Shown: piece by piece, positions 34,824 to 43,989 of the stretch
Layout of the letters: every line of letters starts with the position of its first letter
How positions within the stretch are numbered: the first letter of the stretch is position 1
Assembly: GCF_000527135.1 (NCBI RefSeq)
Contig: NZ_AZUP01000001.1
Coordinates: 1,798,001 to 1,862,000 of the forward strand
Direction: 5' to 3'
DNA: 64,000 nt
Source of the DNA: Methyloversatilis discipulorum
GTDB taxonomy: Bacteria > Pseudomonadota > Gammaproteobacteria > Burkholderiales > Rhodocyclaceae
Translations under genes and position numbers: made by a program
Notes under the pieces: generated by a model
What the model saw: only the letters and a program-made list of their open reading frames with translations
What the model was told of the DNA's origin: nothing
The model's database searches: none

Positions 34824-35978
34824 TTACTTCAGCTGCTCGTGCAGCAGCGACAGGATGCGCTTGGCGGTGCGGGTGTCGTCGAGGCCGCCTTCGCGGGTGA
34901 GCACCTGCACCGTACTCTGCTTGCCTTCACCCTTGACCAGGATGCGGTACTGGCTCTGCCCCGCCTTCGGATCCGGCTTGTCGTCCGGCATGAAGAACAG
35001 CAGCTTGGACAGGATGCCGCCGTCCTTCTTGCCGGTGGCGTCGACTTCCGGATCGACGTAGCGCACGAAGTACACACCCTGCGAACGGTCGCGGTCCTCG
35101 ACGGTGAAACCGACGCGGTCCAGCGCCAGGCCGACGCGGCGCCAGGCGCGGTCGAAACCTTCGTACACCTGCAGCGTGCTGCCCTTGTCGGCCGACACCA
35201 GTTGCGCGCGCTCGGCCACCGGCTGGGCGGCCAGCAGCACCTTGGCGCGCTCGTTGTCGGCGCCCAGACGCACCATCAGGCGACGCAGCATTTCGGCTTC
35301 CAGCTCGGGATCGGCCGGTCGCGGCTGCCACACCGTGTTGTCGCTGCGCTCGTTGGTATAGACCTCGACCACGCCGCGATGGCTGACATAGATTTCGGTG
35401 GTGCCCGGCTCGGCGCCCGGCTCCAGACGGGTGCGGAACTTGTCGCGCTCCGGCGTCGAGTAGAGCTGGTCGATCAGGCGGCCGATGGTGTTGCGGACGA
35501 TGTCGTTCGGGAGCTTGGCGCGGTTCTCGTTCCAGTCCGTTTCCATCACGCCGGCTTCCGGCTGTTCGATGTCGATCAGGAAACCGGTTTCCTGCCAGAA
35601 CTCCTTCACCTGCGGCCACAGCTGGTCGGGCGTGGCATTGACCACCAGCCAGCGCTGGCTGCCGGCACGTTCGATGCGCATCTTGTCGACCTGCGGCAGC
35701 ACGGCTGAAGCCTGCGGCTGCACCACGCCACCAGTGTTCGTGCGGTCGGCGTTGTAGGCCGACATGGTCGCCGTGCCCTTGCCGCCGGCATCCGGCACCG
35801 CGAAGCGGTCGGTCTGCTGAGGCAGCGTCAGGTCGGGCGGCAGGTCGAGGCGCGGCGTGCGCTTGGCCTGGGCCTTGTAATCGACCTTGCCGGAATCCAT
35901 GACCTTGTCGAACATCGAGCAGCCGGTGAGCGCGCTCACCAGTGCCACGCACAGCGCGGAAAACTTCAGCAGATTCAT
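34824..35978 (-). CDS. bamC: Outer-membrane assembly lipoprotein BamC (NlpB)
   Basis: A 384-residue lipoprotein of the BAM complex, which inserts beta-barrel proteins into the outer membrane. The signal ends ALTGC with the lipid-bearing cysteine at residue 20. The unstructured N-terminal lasso that binds BamD follows (DYKAQAKRTPRLDLPPDLT), then two helix-grip domains. The ATG giving MNLLKFSALC is chosen because it leaves a normal signal peptide; a longer frame adds ten residues and overlaps dapA more. It lies directly downstream of dapA, the same order as dapA-nlpB in E. coli, and a terminator follows. Confidence 0.92.
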   Translation of the reverse strand: MNLLKFSALCVALVSALTGCSMFDKVMDSGKVDYKAQAKRTPRLDLPPDLTLPQQTDRFAVPDAGGKGTATMSAYNADRTNTGGVVQPQASAVLPQVDKMRIERAGSQRWLVVNATPDQLWPQVKEFWQETGFLIDIEQPEAGVMETDWNENRAKLPNDIVRNTIGRLIDQLYSTPERDKFRTRLEPGAEPGTTEIYVSHRGVVEVYTNERSDNTVWQPRPADPELEAEMLRRLMVRLGADNERAKVLLAAQPVAERAQLVSADKGSTLQVYEGFDRAWRRVGLALDRVGFTVEDRDRSQGVYFVRYVDPEVDATGKKDGGILSKLLFFMPDDKPDPKAGQSQYRILVKGEGKQSTVQVLTREGGLDDTRTAKRILSLLHEQLK

Positions 35979-36000
35979 CGAACGGGATACCAGAGGACGA

Positions 36001-36879
36001 TCAGGCAAGCACGCCGGCCTGCTTCATCGCGGCGCGGACCTGCTCGTGGAATTGCGGCTGCAATTCGGTCAGCGGCAGACGCAGCGTCGGGCCGCACAGG
36101 CCCATCTGCTGCACGGCCCACTTGACCGGAATCGGGTTGGCTTCACAGAAAAGCTGACGGTGCAGGCCGATCAGCTTCGCGTTGATCGCGCGCGCCTTGA
36201 CCGCGTCGCCGGCCAGCGCGGCGGCATTCATTTCGTGCATCAGGCGCGGCGCCACGTTGGCGGTGACCGAAATCGAGCCATGGCCGCCCATCAGGATGAA
36301 GGCGGCGGTCGACGCGTCGTCGCCGCTGTACAGCGCGAAGCCCTCGGGCGCGCGGTTGATCAGTTCGCCGGCGCGGTCGAGATTGCCGGTGGCGTCCTTG
36401 ATGCCGACGATGTTCGGGACTTCCGACAGGCGGATGGTGGTGTCGTTGGCCAGATCGGCCACCGTGCGGCCGGGCACGTTGTACAGGATGAAGGGCACGT
36501 CGACCGCTTCGGCCTGGGCGCGGAAGTGGCGGTACAGGCCTTCCTGCGTCGGCTTGTTGTAGTAGGGCACGACGGTCAGGCAGGCATCGACGCCGACCGA
36601 CTTCGCGTGCTGCGCCAGTTCGATCGCCTCGCGCGTCGAGTTGGCGCCGGTGCCGGCGATGACCGGGATACGGCCGGCGGTGTGCTCGACCGTGAAGCGG
36701 ATCAGTTCGCAGTGCTCGTCGAAATCGACGGTGGGCGACTCGCCGGTGGTGCCGACGATGACGATGCCGTCGGTGCCTTCGGCGACGTGGAAATCAATCA
36801 GGCGACGCAGGCTGGCGTAGTCGAGACTGCCATCCTCGTTCATGGGGGTGACGATGGCGACGAGCGATCCGGTAATCAT
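36001..36879 (-). CDS. dapA: 4-hydroxy-tetrahydrodipicolinate synthase
   Basis: A 292-residue enzyme that condenses pyruvate with aspartate semialdehyde in the first committed step of the diaminopimelate/lysine pathway. The active-site residues fall at the same numbers as in E. coli: Thr44 and Thr45 (VGTTGES), Tyr107 (VPYYNKP), Tyr133, Arg138 (YNVPGRT) and the Schiff-base Lys161 (GIKDATG). The length is normal. It is the first gene of a dapA-bamC operon, with 22 bp to the bamC start. Confidence 0.97.
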   Translation of the reverse strand: MITGSLVAIVTPMNEDGSLDYASLRRLIDFHVAEGTDGIVIVGTTGESPTVDFDEHCELIRFTVEHTAGRIPVIAGTGANSTREAIELAQHAKSVGVDACLTVVPYYNKPTQEGLYRHFRAQAEAVDVPFILYNVPGRTVADLANDTTIRLSEVPNIVGIKDATGNLDRAGELINRAPEGFALYSGDDASTAAFILMGGHGSISVTANVAPRLMHEMNAAALAGDAVKARAINAKLIGLHRQLFCEANPIPVKWAVQQMGLCGPTLRLPLTELQPQFHEQVRAAMKQAGVLA

Positions 36880-36981
36880 GTGCGAAACAGTGGCTTCGGC
36901 AGGAAACGCGCCATTCTACCGGAGCGCGGGTGCAAGCCCAACAGGCGCAACTGGATCAGTCTGTAACAGCCCCCAGGCCAC

Positions 36982-37905
36982 TTAAAGCTCGGCCAGCGCC
37001 CGGATGTGCTCGACCGCGCTGCGGCCCAACGCCGACAGCGCGTAGCCGCCCTCCAGCATCGACACGATGCGACCCTTGCCATGCTTCTTCGCCACCTTCA
37101 TCAATTCGGTACTGACCCAGGCGTAGTCGGCCTCGACCAGTCCGAGCGAGGCCATGTCGTCCTCGTAGTGCGCGTCGAAGCCGGCCGAGATGAAAATCAT
37201 CTGCGGCGCGAAGGCATCCAGCCGCGGCAGCCACTTCGTCGTCACCGCCTCGCGGAAGCCGTCGCCGCGGGTGCCGGCCGGCAGCGGCACGTTGCACAGG
37301 TTGTCGGCCAGCGGCTCCGCCCCGGAGTACGGGTAGAAGGGATGCTGGAAGATGCTCACCATCAGGATGCGCTGGTCGTGGGCGACGATGTTCTCGGTGC
37401 CGTTGCCGTGATGCACGTCGAAATCGATGATGGCCACGCGCTCCAGGCCATGCTTTTCCAGCGCGTGGCGCGCCGCGACCACCACGTTGTTGAAGAAGCA
37501 GAAACCCATGGCGCGGGCGTACTCGGCGTGATGGCCGGGCGGGCGCACCGCGCAGAAGGCGTTCACCGCGGCGCCCGACATCACCAGATCGGTCGCATGC
37601 ACGCCGGCGCCGGCCGCGCGCAGTGCGGCGCGCAGCGAATTCGGGCACATCGCGGTATCCGGGTCGAGATGGACGATGCCGCTGCCCGGCACCGCGTCGA
37701 AGATCTGCCGCAGGTACTCCGGCGAATGCGCGCGCGCAAGCATGTCGATGTCGGCCGCCGGCGCGTCGTGGTGCTGCAGGTAGGCGTCAAGACCGCTGGC
37801 GATCAGGCGGTCCTGTATCGCAGCCAGGCGGTCGGGGCATTCGGGATGGTGCGGCCCCATGTCATGCAGGGCACAGTCGCGGTGTGTAATGTATGCGGTC
37901 GTCAC
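36982..37905 (-). CDS. Histone-deacetylase-family hydrolase
   Basis: A 307-residue zinc hydrolase of the HDAC/acetoin-utilisation/acetylpolyamine-amidohydrolase superfamily. Active-site residues are complete: the His pair H125-H126 (RPPGHHAE), zinc ligands D163 and H165 (DFDVHHGNGT) and D244 (SAGFDAH), and the catalytic Tyr288 (LEGGYAL). Bacterial members remove acetyl groups from polyamines, small amides or proteins; the substrate is not predictable here. It is transcribed alone, 102 bp downstream of dapA on the same strand and divergent from the MoxR operon. Confidence 0.92.
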   Translation of the reverse strand: MTTAYITHRDCALHDMGPHHPECPDRLAAIQDRLIASGLDAYLQHHDAPAADIDMLARAHSPEYLRQIFDAVPGSGIVHLDPDTAMCPNSLRAALRAAGAGVHATDLVMSGAAVNAFCAVRPPGHHAEYARAMGFCFFNNVVVAARHALEKHGLERVAIIDFDVHHGNGTENIVAHDQRILMVSIFQHPFYPYSGAEPLADNLCNVPLPAGTRGDGFREAVTTKWLPRLDAFAPQMIFISAGFDAHYEDDMASLGLVEADYAWVSTELMKVAKKHGKGRIVSMLEGGYALSALGRSAVEHIRALAEL

Positions 37906-38063
37906 CGCCTCTCCTCCGGATTCCTGCAGTTATCGATGCAACCGGCCGTTCCGGCTCTGTGTCACAGGCAGGACCGCACGGCTTCAGGGCCGGGCATGTA
38001 CTGCCGTCATGTTTCTACAGTATCGCGCCGATCATCCCGCCACAACTTAACGTAGCTCAAGCC

Positions 38064-38978
38064 ATGCCCACCCTCGCTCCCAGCGTCGTCATCGAAGCCG
38101 CTTCCACCCTCATTCTCGGCAAGCGCAGCCGGCTCGAACTGGCGCTGACCTGCCTGATCGCCGGCGGCCACCTGCTGATCGAGGACGTGCCGGGCACCGG
38201 CAAGACCACGCTGGCGCACGTGATGGCCCAGCTGTTCGGCCTCGATTTCCGTCGCGTGCAGTTCACCAGCGACCTGCTGCCGGCGGACATCCTCGGCGTG
38301 TCGGTATTCGAGCGCGAAACCGGCGCCTTCCGCTTCCACCCGGGCCCGGTGTTCACGCAGGTGCTGCTGGCGGACGAGGTGAACCGCGCCACGCCGCGCA
38401 CGCAGAGCGCGCTGCTGGAGGCGATGGAAGAGCACCAGGTCAGCGTCGAGGGCGAAACCCGCCGCCTGCCCGAGCCCTTCTTCGTCATCGCGACGCAGAA
38501 CCCGGCCAGCCAGATCGGCACCTACCCGCTGCCCGAATCGCAGCTCGACCGCTTCATGATGCGCATCACCATGGGCTACCCAGACCCGGCGGCCGAGCGC
38601 GCGCTGCTGACCGGCCGCGACCGGCGCAGCCTGCTGGCCGATCTGGCACCGGTGGCCGACGCCGCGACGCTGACGCGGTGGCGCGCCGAAGCCGAGGCGC
38701 TGCACGTGGCCGACGCGCTGATCGACTACGTGCAGGCGCTGATCGCCCACACCCGCAGCAGCGGTATGTGGCGGCTCGGCCTGAGCCCGCGCGCCGGTCT
38801 TGCGCTGCTGGCCGCCGCGCGCGCCCACGCGCGGGTGTTCGACCGCGCCCACGTACTGCCGGAAGACGTGCAGGCGGTGCTGCCCGCCGTCGCGCTGCAC
38901 CGCCTGCCGGCACTCGAACAGGGCAGCCCGGACGACATGGCGCGCGCGCTGCTGCAGGCGGTGGCGCTGCCGGCCTGA
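38064..38978 (+). CDS. MoxR-family AAA+ ATPase
   Basis: A 304-residue AAA+ protein, a chaperone-like ATPase that typically works with DUF58 and VWA or transglutaminase proteins. Walker A is GTGKTT (44-49), Walker B is VLLADEVNRA with D104-E105, and the sensor-1 segment is FFVIATQNPASQIGTYPLPESQLDRF. The start at ATG 38064 gives the usual family N-terminus; a longer open frame upstream adds 57 unlikely residues and would run into the divergent gene. It is the first of four genes joined by base overlaps: its TGA shares bases with the ATG of the DUF58 gene. Confidence 0.95.
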   Translation: MPTLAPSVVIEAASTLILGKRSRLELALTCLIAGGHLLIEDVPGTGKTTLAHVMAQLFGLDFRRVQFTSDLLPADILGVSVFERETGAFRFHPGPVFTQVLLADEVNRATPRTQSALLEAMEEHQVSVEGETRRLPEPFFVIATQNPASQIGTYPLPESQLDRFMMRITMGYPDPAAERALLTGRDRRSLLADLAPVADAATLTRWRAEAEALHVADALIDYVQALIAHTRSSGMWRLGLSPRAGLALLAAARAHARVFDRAHVLPEDVQAVLPAVALHRLPALEQGSPDDMARALLQAVALPA

Positions 38979-39931
38979 TGCGCGACGCACTCCGCCGCTG
39001 GCTGGCCTCGCTCGGCGGCTCGCCCGCGCTGCCGCTGACGCTGGACCGCCGGCGCATCTTCGTGCTGCCGACCCGCGTCGGGCTGGTATGGGGCGTGGCA
39101 CTGATCGCCATGCTGCTGACCGCCATCAACTACACGCTGAGCCTGGGCTTCGCGCTGGTGTTCATGCTCGCCGGTCTGGGCCAGGTCGCGCTGCTGCACA
39201 CCTTCCGCAACCTGCTCGCGCTGCAGCTGCGCGAAACGCCGCCGGCACCGGTGTTCGCCGGCCAGCCTGCGCAATTCACGCTGTGGCTGGACAATGAAGC
39301 GCCGCGCTCGCGCCCGGCGCTGCAACTGGCGATGGCGGGCGCGGCGCCGGTCGACGCCGCGGTCGAAGCGAACGGCCGCTGCGCGGTGACGCTGTCGCTG
39401 CCGACCACCCGCCGCGGCTGGCTGACGCCGGGCCGCGTCACGCTGAGCACCCGTTACCCGCTGGGCCTGATCCGCGCCTGGAGCTACGCGCAGCCGCAGC
39501 AGCGCTGCCTCGTCTACGTGCAGCCGGAAGCCGGCCGACCGCCATTGCCGGCGAGCGACGCCGGCCGCGCCGGCCTGCGGCCACAGGGCGACGGCACCGA
39601 GGAATTCGCCAGCCTGCGCGACCACCGCGCCGCCGACTCGCCGCGCCACGTCGCCTGGAAAGCCTGGGCGCGGGCGCCCGACCTGCCGCTGCTGACCAAG
39701 CAGTTCGACGGCCAGGACGGCGGCGAACTGTGGCTCGATCTGTCGCAACTGCCAGCCGCCCTGTCGCTCGAAGCCCGACTCGCGCGGCTGACCGGCTGGG
39801 CGCTCGACGCCGACGCGGCCGGCCTGCGCTACGGCCTGGTCCTGCCCGACGCGCGCATCGCTCCCGGCAACGGCCCCGGCCACCGCGAACGCGTGCTGCG
39901 CGCGCTCGCCCTGCACGGACTGCCCGCATGA
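38978..39931 (+). CDS. DUF58 protein, membrane-anchored
   Basis: A 317-residue protein with two hydrophobic helices near 35-80 and the DUF58 core in the C-terminal half (YPLGLIRAWSYAQP; DGTEEFASLRDHRAADSPRHVAWKAWAR). DUF58 proteins share a VWA-like fold and form functional units with MoxR ATPases. The ATG overlaps the MoxR stop (TGATG), and its own stop overlaps the transglutaminase start (ATGA), so the order MoxR-DUF58-transglutaminase is translationally coupled. Its precise biochemical role is unknown. Confidence 0.92.
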   Translation: MRDALRRWLASLGGSPALPLTLDRRRIFVLPTRVGLVWGVALIAMLLTAINYTLSLGFALVFMLAGLGQVALLHTFRNLLALQLRETPPAPVFAGQPAQFTLWLDNEAPRSRPALQLAMAGAAPVDAAVEANGRCAVTLSLPTTRRGWLTPGRVTLSTRYPLGLIRAWSYAQPQQRCLVYVQPEAGRPPLPASDAGRAGLRPQGDGTEEFASLRDHRAADSPRHVAWKAWARAPDLPLLTKQFDGQDGGELWLDLSQLPAALSLEARLARLTGWALDADAAGLRYGLVLPDARIAPGNGPGHRERVLRALALHGLPA

Positions 39932-41931
39932 GCTTCCGTCGCGCGCGCGCGCCATCGACAGCGGCCGTGCCGGCCGAACCGCTGACCAACACCCGCATCG
40001 GCTGGCTGATGGCGGTCGCCGCCTGCGCGCTGCTGCCGCACGCCGACCACCTGCCGGCCTGGCTCAACGCGGTGGCGCTGCTGCTGTTCATCTGGCGGCT
40101 GGCGCAGTGGAAGCTGGGCTGGGCCGGTGCCAGCACGGTGGTCAAGGCGCTGGTCGTGATCGCCTGCTGCGCTGGCGTGACGCTCACCTTCGGCCGCCTG
40201 TTCGGCCGCGAACCCGGCGTCGCGCTGCTTACGCTGCTGCTGGTGCTCAAGCTGCACGAACTCAAAAGCGTGCGCGACGGCCACACCGTCGTGCTGCTCG
40301 GCTACTTCATGCTGCTGGCCGCCTTTCTCTATTCGCAGACGCCGGCCGTGGCGGCCGTGCTGTTCGGCTCGATGGGGGTGATCACCGCCGCGCTGATCGC
40401 GCTGACCGGCCCGCCGGCGCCGGTGCGCGCGCTGTTGCGCCAGTCGGCGTGGATGCTGGCGCAGGCGCTGCCCTTCATGCTGGTGCTGTTCGTGCTGTTC
40501 CCGCGCGTGCCCGGCCCGCTATGGGGGCTGCCACTGGACGCCTTCGGCGCGCGCTCCGGCCTGTCCGACAGCATGTCGCCGGGCGACATATCGCAGCTGA
40601 GCCTGTCCGGCGAAATCGCCTTCCGCGCCCGCTTCGACGACGCACCGCCGCCAGCGCGCGATCTGTACTGGCGCGGCCCGGTGCTCACCACCTTCGACGG
40701 CCGCACCTGGCGCCAGGGCGAAGCCGCGCGTCGCCTCAACGACGGCACGCCGCACGCGGTCGACGGCCCGCGCATCGGCTACGAAGTGACGCTGGAGCCG
40801 CACGGCAAGAACTGGCTGTTCGCGCTGGAAACGGTCGCCGGCCTGCCGCTGGGCGCGCGCGTGTCCGACGACTGGCAGGTACTGGGCAGCGAAGTCGTGC
40901 GCGCGCGCCGGCGCGACCGCTTCGAATCGGTGCCGACGGCGCGCCCCGGCCGCGAAGAGTGGAGCGCCTATCTGGAGGCGGCGCGCCGTCTGCCGGCGGC
41001 CGGCAACCCACGCGCCCGCGCTCTGGCCCGCCAGATGCATCTGGACGCCGGCAGCGACGCCGAGACAGTGGACGCCGCGCTGCGCCTGTTCCGCCGCGAA
41101 GCCTTCGTCTACACGCTGACGCCGCCCCTGCTCGGCGAGGACGGCATCGACCAGTTCCTGTTCGACAGCCGGCGCGGTTTCTGCGAGCACTACGCCGGCG
41201 CCTTCGTGTTCCTGATGCGCGCCGCCGGGCTGCCGGCGCGCGTGGTGACCGGCTACCAGGGCGGCGAGCGCAACGAGGTCGATGGCTTCGTCGTCGTGCG
41301 TCAGTCCGACGCCCATGCCTGGGCCGAAGTGTGGCTGGATGGAGAAGGCTGGCGCCGCGTCGACCCGACCGCCGCCATCCTGCCGTCGCGCGTCGAGCGC
41401 GGCCTGGCCGACCTGCCGGCCGGCGAGCCGGTGCCCTTCGTCGCGCGCGCCGATCTCGGCTGGCTGCGCAACCTGCGTCACCGCTGGGAAGCGGCCAACA
41501 ACGCGTGGAACCAGTGGGTGCTCTCCTACGACCAGCAGAAGCAGCGCGAACTGCTGTCCCGCCTCGGCATGGCGCAGCCGGACTGGCGCAACATGACCGC
41601 ATGGATGGCCGCGCTCTGCGCCGTCATAGCCATCGCGCTGACGCTGTGGGCACTGCGCCGCCAGATCGCCGCCGACGCACTGGCCCGCGCCTGGGCCGGC
41701 ATCGACCGTGCGCTGCGCCCGGCCGGGCTGGGCCGCGAAGCGTGGGAGGGACCGCTCGACTACGCCGAGCGCGTCGCCGCGCTGCGCCCCGATCTGGCAG
41801 CAGAATTGCGTGCAGCGTGTACACTTTATGCAGACGCCCGCTACGGCCGTGCCGCCCACGCGCCGGCCGTGCGCGCACTCCGGACGCACGCCCGCGCGCT
41901 GCGCCGCCACCGCACACCGCCCCGAACATGA
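39928..41931 (+). CDS. TgpA-like membrane transglutaminase (DUF3488-transglutaminase core)
   Basis: A 667-residue membrane protein with about seven N-terminal helices (DUF3488 region, 25-190), a periplasmic transglutaminase-like domain, another helix near 555-575 and a cytosolic tail (DUF4129-like). The papain-like triad is intact: Cys419 (RRGFCEHYAGAF), His463 (DAHAWAEVWL) and Asp479 (RVDPTAA). In Pseudomonas TgpA is essential and is thought to act on the cell wall or periplasmic proteins. Here it sits between DUF58 and a lytic transglycosylase with ATGA overlaps at both ends, which supports a cell-envelope role. Confidence 0.93.
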   Translation: MSFRRARAPSTAAVPAEPLTNTRIGWLMAVAACALLPHADHLPAWLNAVALLLFIWRLAQWKLGWAGASTVVKALVVIACCAGVTLTFGRLFGREPGVALLTLLLVLKLHELKSVRDGHTVVLLGYFMLLAAFLYSQTPAVAAVLFGSMGVITAALIALTGPPAPVRALLRQSAWMLAQALPFMLVLFVLFPRVPGPLWGLPLDAFGARSGLSDSMSPGDISQLSLSGEIAFRARFDDAPPPARDLYWRGPVLTTFDGRTWRQGEAARRLNDGTPHAVDGPRIGYEVTLEPHGKNWLFALETVAGLPLGARVSDDWQVLGSEVVRARRRDRFESVPTARPGREEWSAYLEAARRLPAAGNPRARALARQMHLDAGSDAETVDAALRLFRREAFVYTLTPPLLGEDGIDQFLFDSRRGFCEHYAGAFVFLMRAAGLPARVVTGYQGGERNEVDGFVVVRQSDAHAWAEVWLDGEGWRRVDPTAAILPSRVERGLADLPAGEPVPFVARADLGWLRNLRHRWEAANNAWNQWVLSYDQQKQRELLSRLGMAQPDWRNMTAWMAALCAVIAIALTLWALRRQIAADALARAWAGIDRALRPAGLGREAWEGPLDYAERVAALRPDLAAELRAACTLYADARYGRAAHAPAVRALRTHARALRRHRTPPRT

Positions 41932-42956
41932 CCACCCGCTTCACTTCTCACTCCACATCCCGCCGCCACTTCCTGACTGGCGCCGGCGCCCTGCTGCTGT
42001 CACCTCAGCTGCCGGCACAGATCAGCACCACGCCCGACAACTTCGCCGAGCGCGACGACGTGCGCGCCTTCTGCGCCGAACTGGCCGCCGCGCACGGCTT
42101 CGACGAAGCGCAGCTGCTGTCGCGCTTCGCCAGCGCGCGCCTGCTGCCCAAGGTTATCCAGCTCATCCGTCCGCCGTCGAGCCCGGCGGTGAAATCGTGG
42201 ACACGCTACCGCAGCCGCTTCGTCGAGCCGCTGCGCATCCGCGCCGGCCGCGAATTCCTGGCCGAGCACGCCGCCACTTTCGAACGCGCCGAACAGGAAT
42301 TCGGCGTGCCGCGCGAAGTGGTGGCCGCCATCATCGGCGTCGAAACGATCTATGGCCGCCACACCGGCGACTTCGAACTGCTGAGCGCGCTGTCCACACT
42401 GGGCTTCACCTACCCGCCGCGCGCCGACCTGTTCCGCCGCGAACTGGGCGAACTGTTCCTGCTCGCGCGCGAGCAAGGCCGCGACGTCACCGACTTCCGC
42501 GGCTCCTACGCCGGCGCGCTGGGCTACCCGCAGTTCCTGCCCAGCAGCTGGCGCCGCTACGCCGTCGACTTCGACGGCGACGGCCACACCGACCTGATGA
42601 ACAGCCCGACGGACGCCATCGGCAGCGTCGCCGCCTACCTCGCCGCGCACGGCTGGGAAGCCGGCGAACCGGTGGCCCAGCGCATCCGCATCACCGACGA
42701 AGCCGCCGCCCCGCTGGTCGCCGCCGGCGTCGAACCGTCGATCGACACCGCCACCCTCGACACTGCCGGCGCCCGCCCGCTGCGCGGCGGCGACCTGATC
42801 GCCAAACCGGCCACCCTGGTCGACCTCGTCACCCCGGACGCGCAGACCGAATACTGGCTCGGCTTCCGCAACTTCTACGCCATCACCCGCTACAACCGCT
42901 CCTACTTCTATGCGATGGCGGTGTATCAGTTGAGTCAGGAGCTGAAGCAAACGTAA
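41928..42956 (+). CDS. mltB: Membrane-bound/exported lytic murein transglycosylase B
   Basis: A 342-residue enzyme that cleaves MurNAc-GlcNAc bonds in peptidoglycan with formation of 1,6-anhydro ends. The catalytic Glu is E139 (IIGVETIYGRHTGDF), followed by the family blocks YAGALGYPQFLPSSW, YAVDFDGDGHTDL and the ending FRNFYAITRYNRSYFYAMAV. The N-terminus has a twin-arginine motif (SRRHFLTGA) before a hydrophobic stretch and no lipobox cysteine, so export by Tat as a soluble periplasmic enzyme is likely. The ATG overlaps the transglutaminase stop as ATGA. A stretch of its 3' part is duplicated as a decayed fragment 1.8 kb downstream. Confidence 0.93.
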   Translation: MTTRFTSHSTSRRHFLTGAGALLLSPQLPAQISTTPDNFAERDDVRAFCAELAAAHGFDEAQLLSRFASARLLPKVIQLIRPPSSPAVKSWTRYRSRFVEPLRIRAGREFLAEHAATFERAEQEFGVPREVVAAIIGVETIYGRHTGDFELLSALSTLGFTYPPRADLFRRELGELFLLAREQGRDVTDFRGSYAGALGYPQFLPSSWRRYAVDFDGDGHTDLMNSPTDAIGSVAAYLAAHGWEAGEPVAQRIRITDEAAAPLVAAGVEPSIDTATLDTAGARPLRGGDLIAKPATLVDLVTPDAQTEYWLGFRNFYAITRYNRSYFYAMAVYQLSQELKQT

Positions 42957-43350
42957 GGAGGACCGCCATCCATGTCGTTGCTCGCACGAACGACGTGGAC
43001 GGCGTCTGCTTTTGGCTCGTTAGTGTCACGCGCACGGCCAGCGGATGACGCAGCCGGCAACGCCGGATCAGCATCGTCAACGTCTGGGCATGGATCGGTA
43101 CGCTGTTTGTGGTGTAATGCGATCGGACTATCCGTATGCGAAAGAAGTCGCGCCGGAGAACCAGCAGGTGCGCAGTACCGCGCCAAGCGCTTCGCTCAGC
43201 GATAGGCTGTCGCCAGTTCGTGGCGGCATCGACGCAGCGCAAAGTGTGGCTTGATTTGCCGGTCACGAGGGACCGCCGATAAACCCGGCTTCTCGCTGCC
43301 CTCCGCCGCTTCGCCCCTCCGACAGCCCCTCACCTTTATGGCGGCCGAGA
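42957..43350 (+). other. Intergenic region after mltB, start of accessory island
   Basis: These 394 bp contain no convincing gene; a short frame (43045-43254) has no recognisable content. At 43110-43123 lies an extended -10-like motif (TGGTGTAATGCGAT) that recurs exactly 1.6 kb downstream and nearly so in between. If it is the promoter of the SMI1-like gene, the leader would be about 230 nt long. Confidence 0.6.
43110..43123 (+). promoter_or_regulatory. Repeated extended -10 promoter motif, copy 1
   Basis: TGGTGTAATGCGAT fits an extended -10 element (TG, one base, then TGTAAT against TATAAT). The same 14 bases occur at 44731-44744, and a one-base variant of the first 12 occurs at 43942-43953. 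Each copy precedes one of the island genes. No strong -35 is seen, as is common for extended -10 promoters. Confidence 0.6.
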
Positions 43351-43809
43351 ATGACCGATCACTGCAAGGTCTTTATTGAAAGGTGGACTCACCCGGACTA
43401 TCGGCCTGAGCCATGCACCCCCGAAGCGTTGGACGTCGCCGAAAAGCTGCTAGCTACGTTCCTGCCACGTTCATTGCGAGAGTTTCTTGAATCATTCGGC
43501 CCTGTCGGAACCACCGCCAACCTTCTTTCCGAGATCGTGGATCGAGACCTCGATCTCAATGATGTGAGTGAATTCGACGATCCTGAAGGTATCGTCCAAG
43601 CGACCATGGCATGGCGTGACCTGGGGCTTGACTCGGATCTGATCGCGTTCGCAAGCGACTGTCAGGGCAACGTCTTCTGCATCCAGTCAGCTCCTTCGCG
43701 GGTTGCAGATTCGGAGGTGTGGTTCCTTGATCATGATTGCGGAACTGTTGCGCCGCTCGGCGTCACCTTCAACGAATGGATTGGCGTATTTGCTGATCTC
43801 CCCGCTTAG
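43351..43809 (+). CDS. SMI1/KNR4 (SUKH) family protein, orphan immunity-like
   Basis: A 152-residue cytosolic protein with the SUKH layout: an N-terminal helix region ending in FLPRSLREFLESFGPVG (the family's characteristic L/FxxFxxxNG-like turn), a central acidic stretch (DLDLNDVSEFDD), then IAFASDCQGNVFCI and a C-terminal VWFLDHD...NEWIGVF block. Such proteins usually neutralise toxins of contact-dependent or type VI systems. No toxin gene is beside it, so it is probably an orphan immunity gene kept for protection. GC content and codon use are visibly lower than in the flanking housekeeping genes, which suggests acquisition. Confidence 0.8.
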   Translation: MTDHCKVFIERWTHPDYRPEPCTPEALDVAEKLLATFLPRSLREFLESFGPVGTTANLLSEIVDRDLDLNDVSEFDDPEGIVQATMAWRDLGLDSDLIAFASDCQGNVFCIQSAPSRVADSEVWFLDHDCGTVAPLGVTFNEWIGVFADLPA

Positions 43810-43941
43810 CAGTTCGATCGAGAAGCCGCTTCCCGACCGGACAGGTGAGACGTCTCGGGTCGAGCATCAAATCTCAGGATGGTCGGCAGATGCACAAGAA
43901 AAACAAAGCCCAGTGTCAGGTGCGGCTCGTGCGGCAGCGTC

Positions 43942-43953
43942 TGGTTTAATGCG
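43942..43953 (+). promoter_or_regulatory. Repeated extended -10 promoter motif, copy 2
   Basis: TGGTTTAATGCG differs from the other two copies by a single base in its first 12 positions. It ends 36 bp before the start codon of the next gene, a normal promoter distance, and is the best-placed of the three copies. Confidence 0.6.
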
Positions 43954-43989
43954 CAACCATGCGTCCGATAACGGCATAGGCATGGGGTA

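Noticed and set aside
34508..34900. Frames across the cobA-bamC gap
   Set aside because: They are translations of the REP-like palindromes and the bamC complement.
43045..43254. Short frame between mltB and the SMI1-like gene
   Set aside because: 70 codons without family content and with the promoter-like motif inside it.
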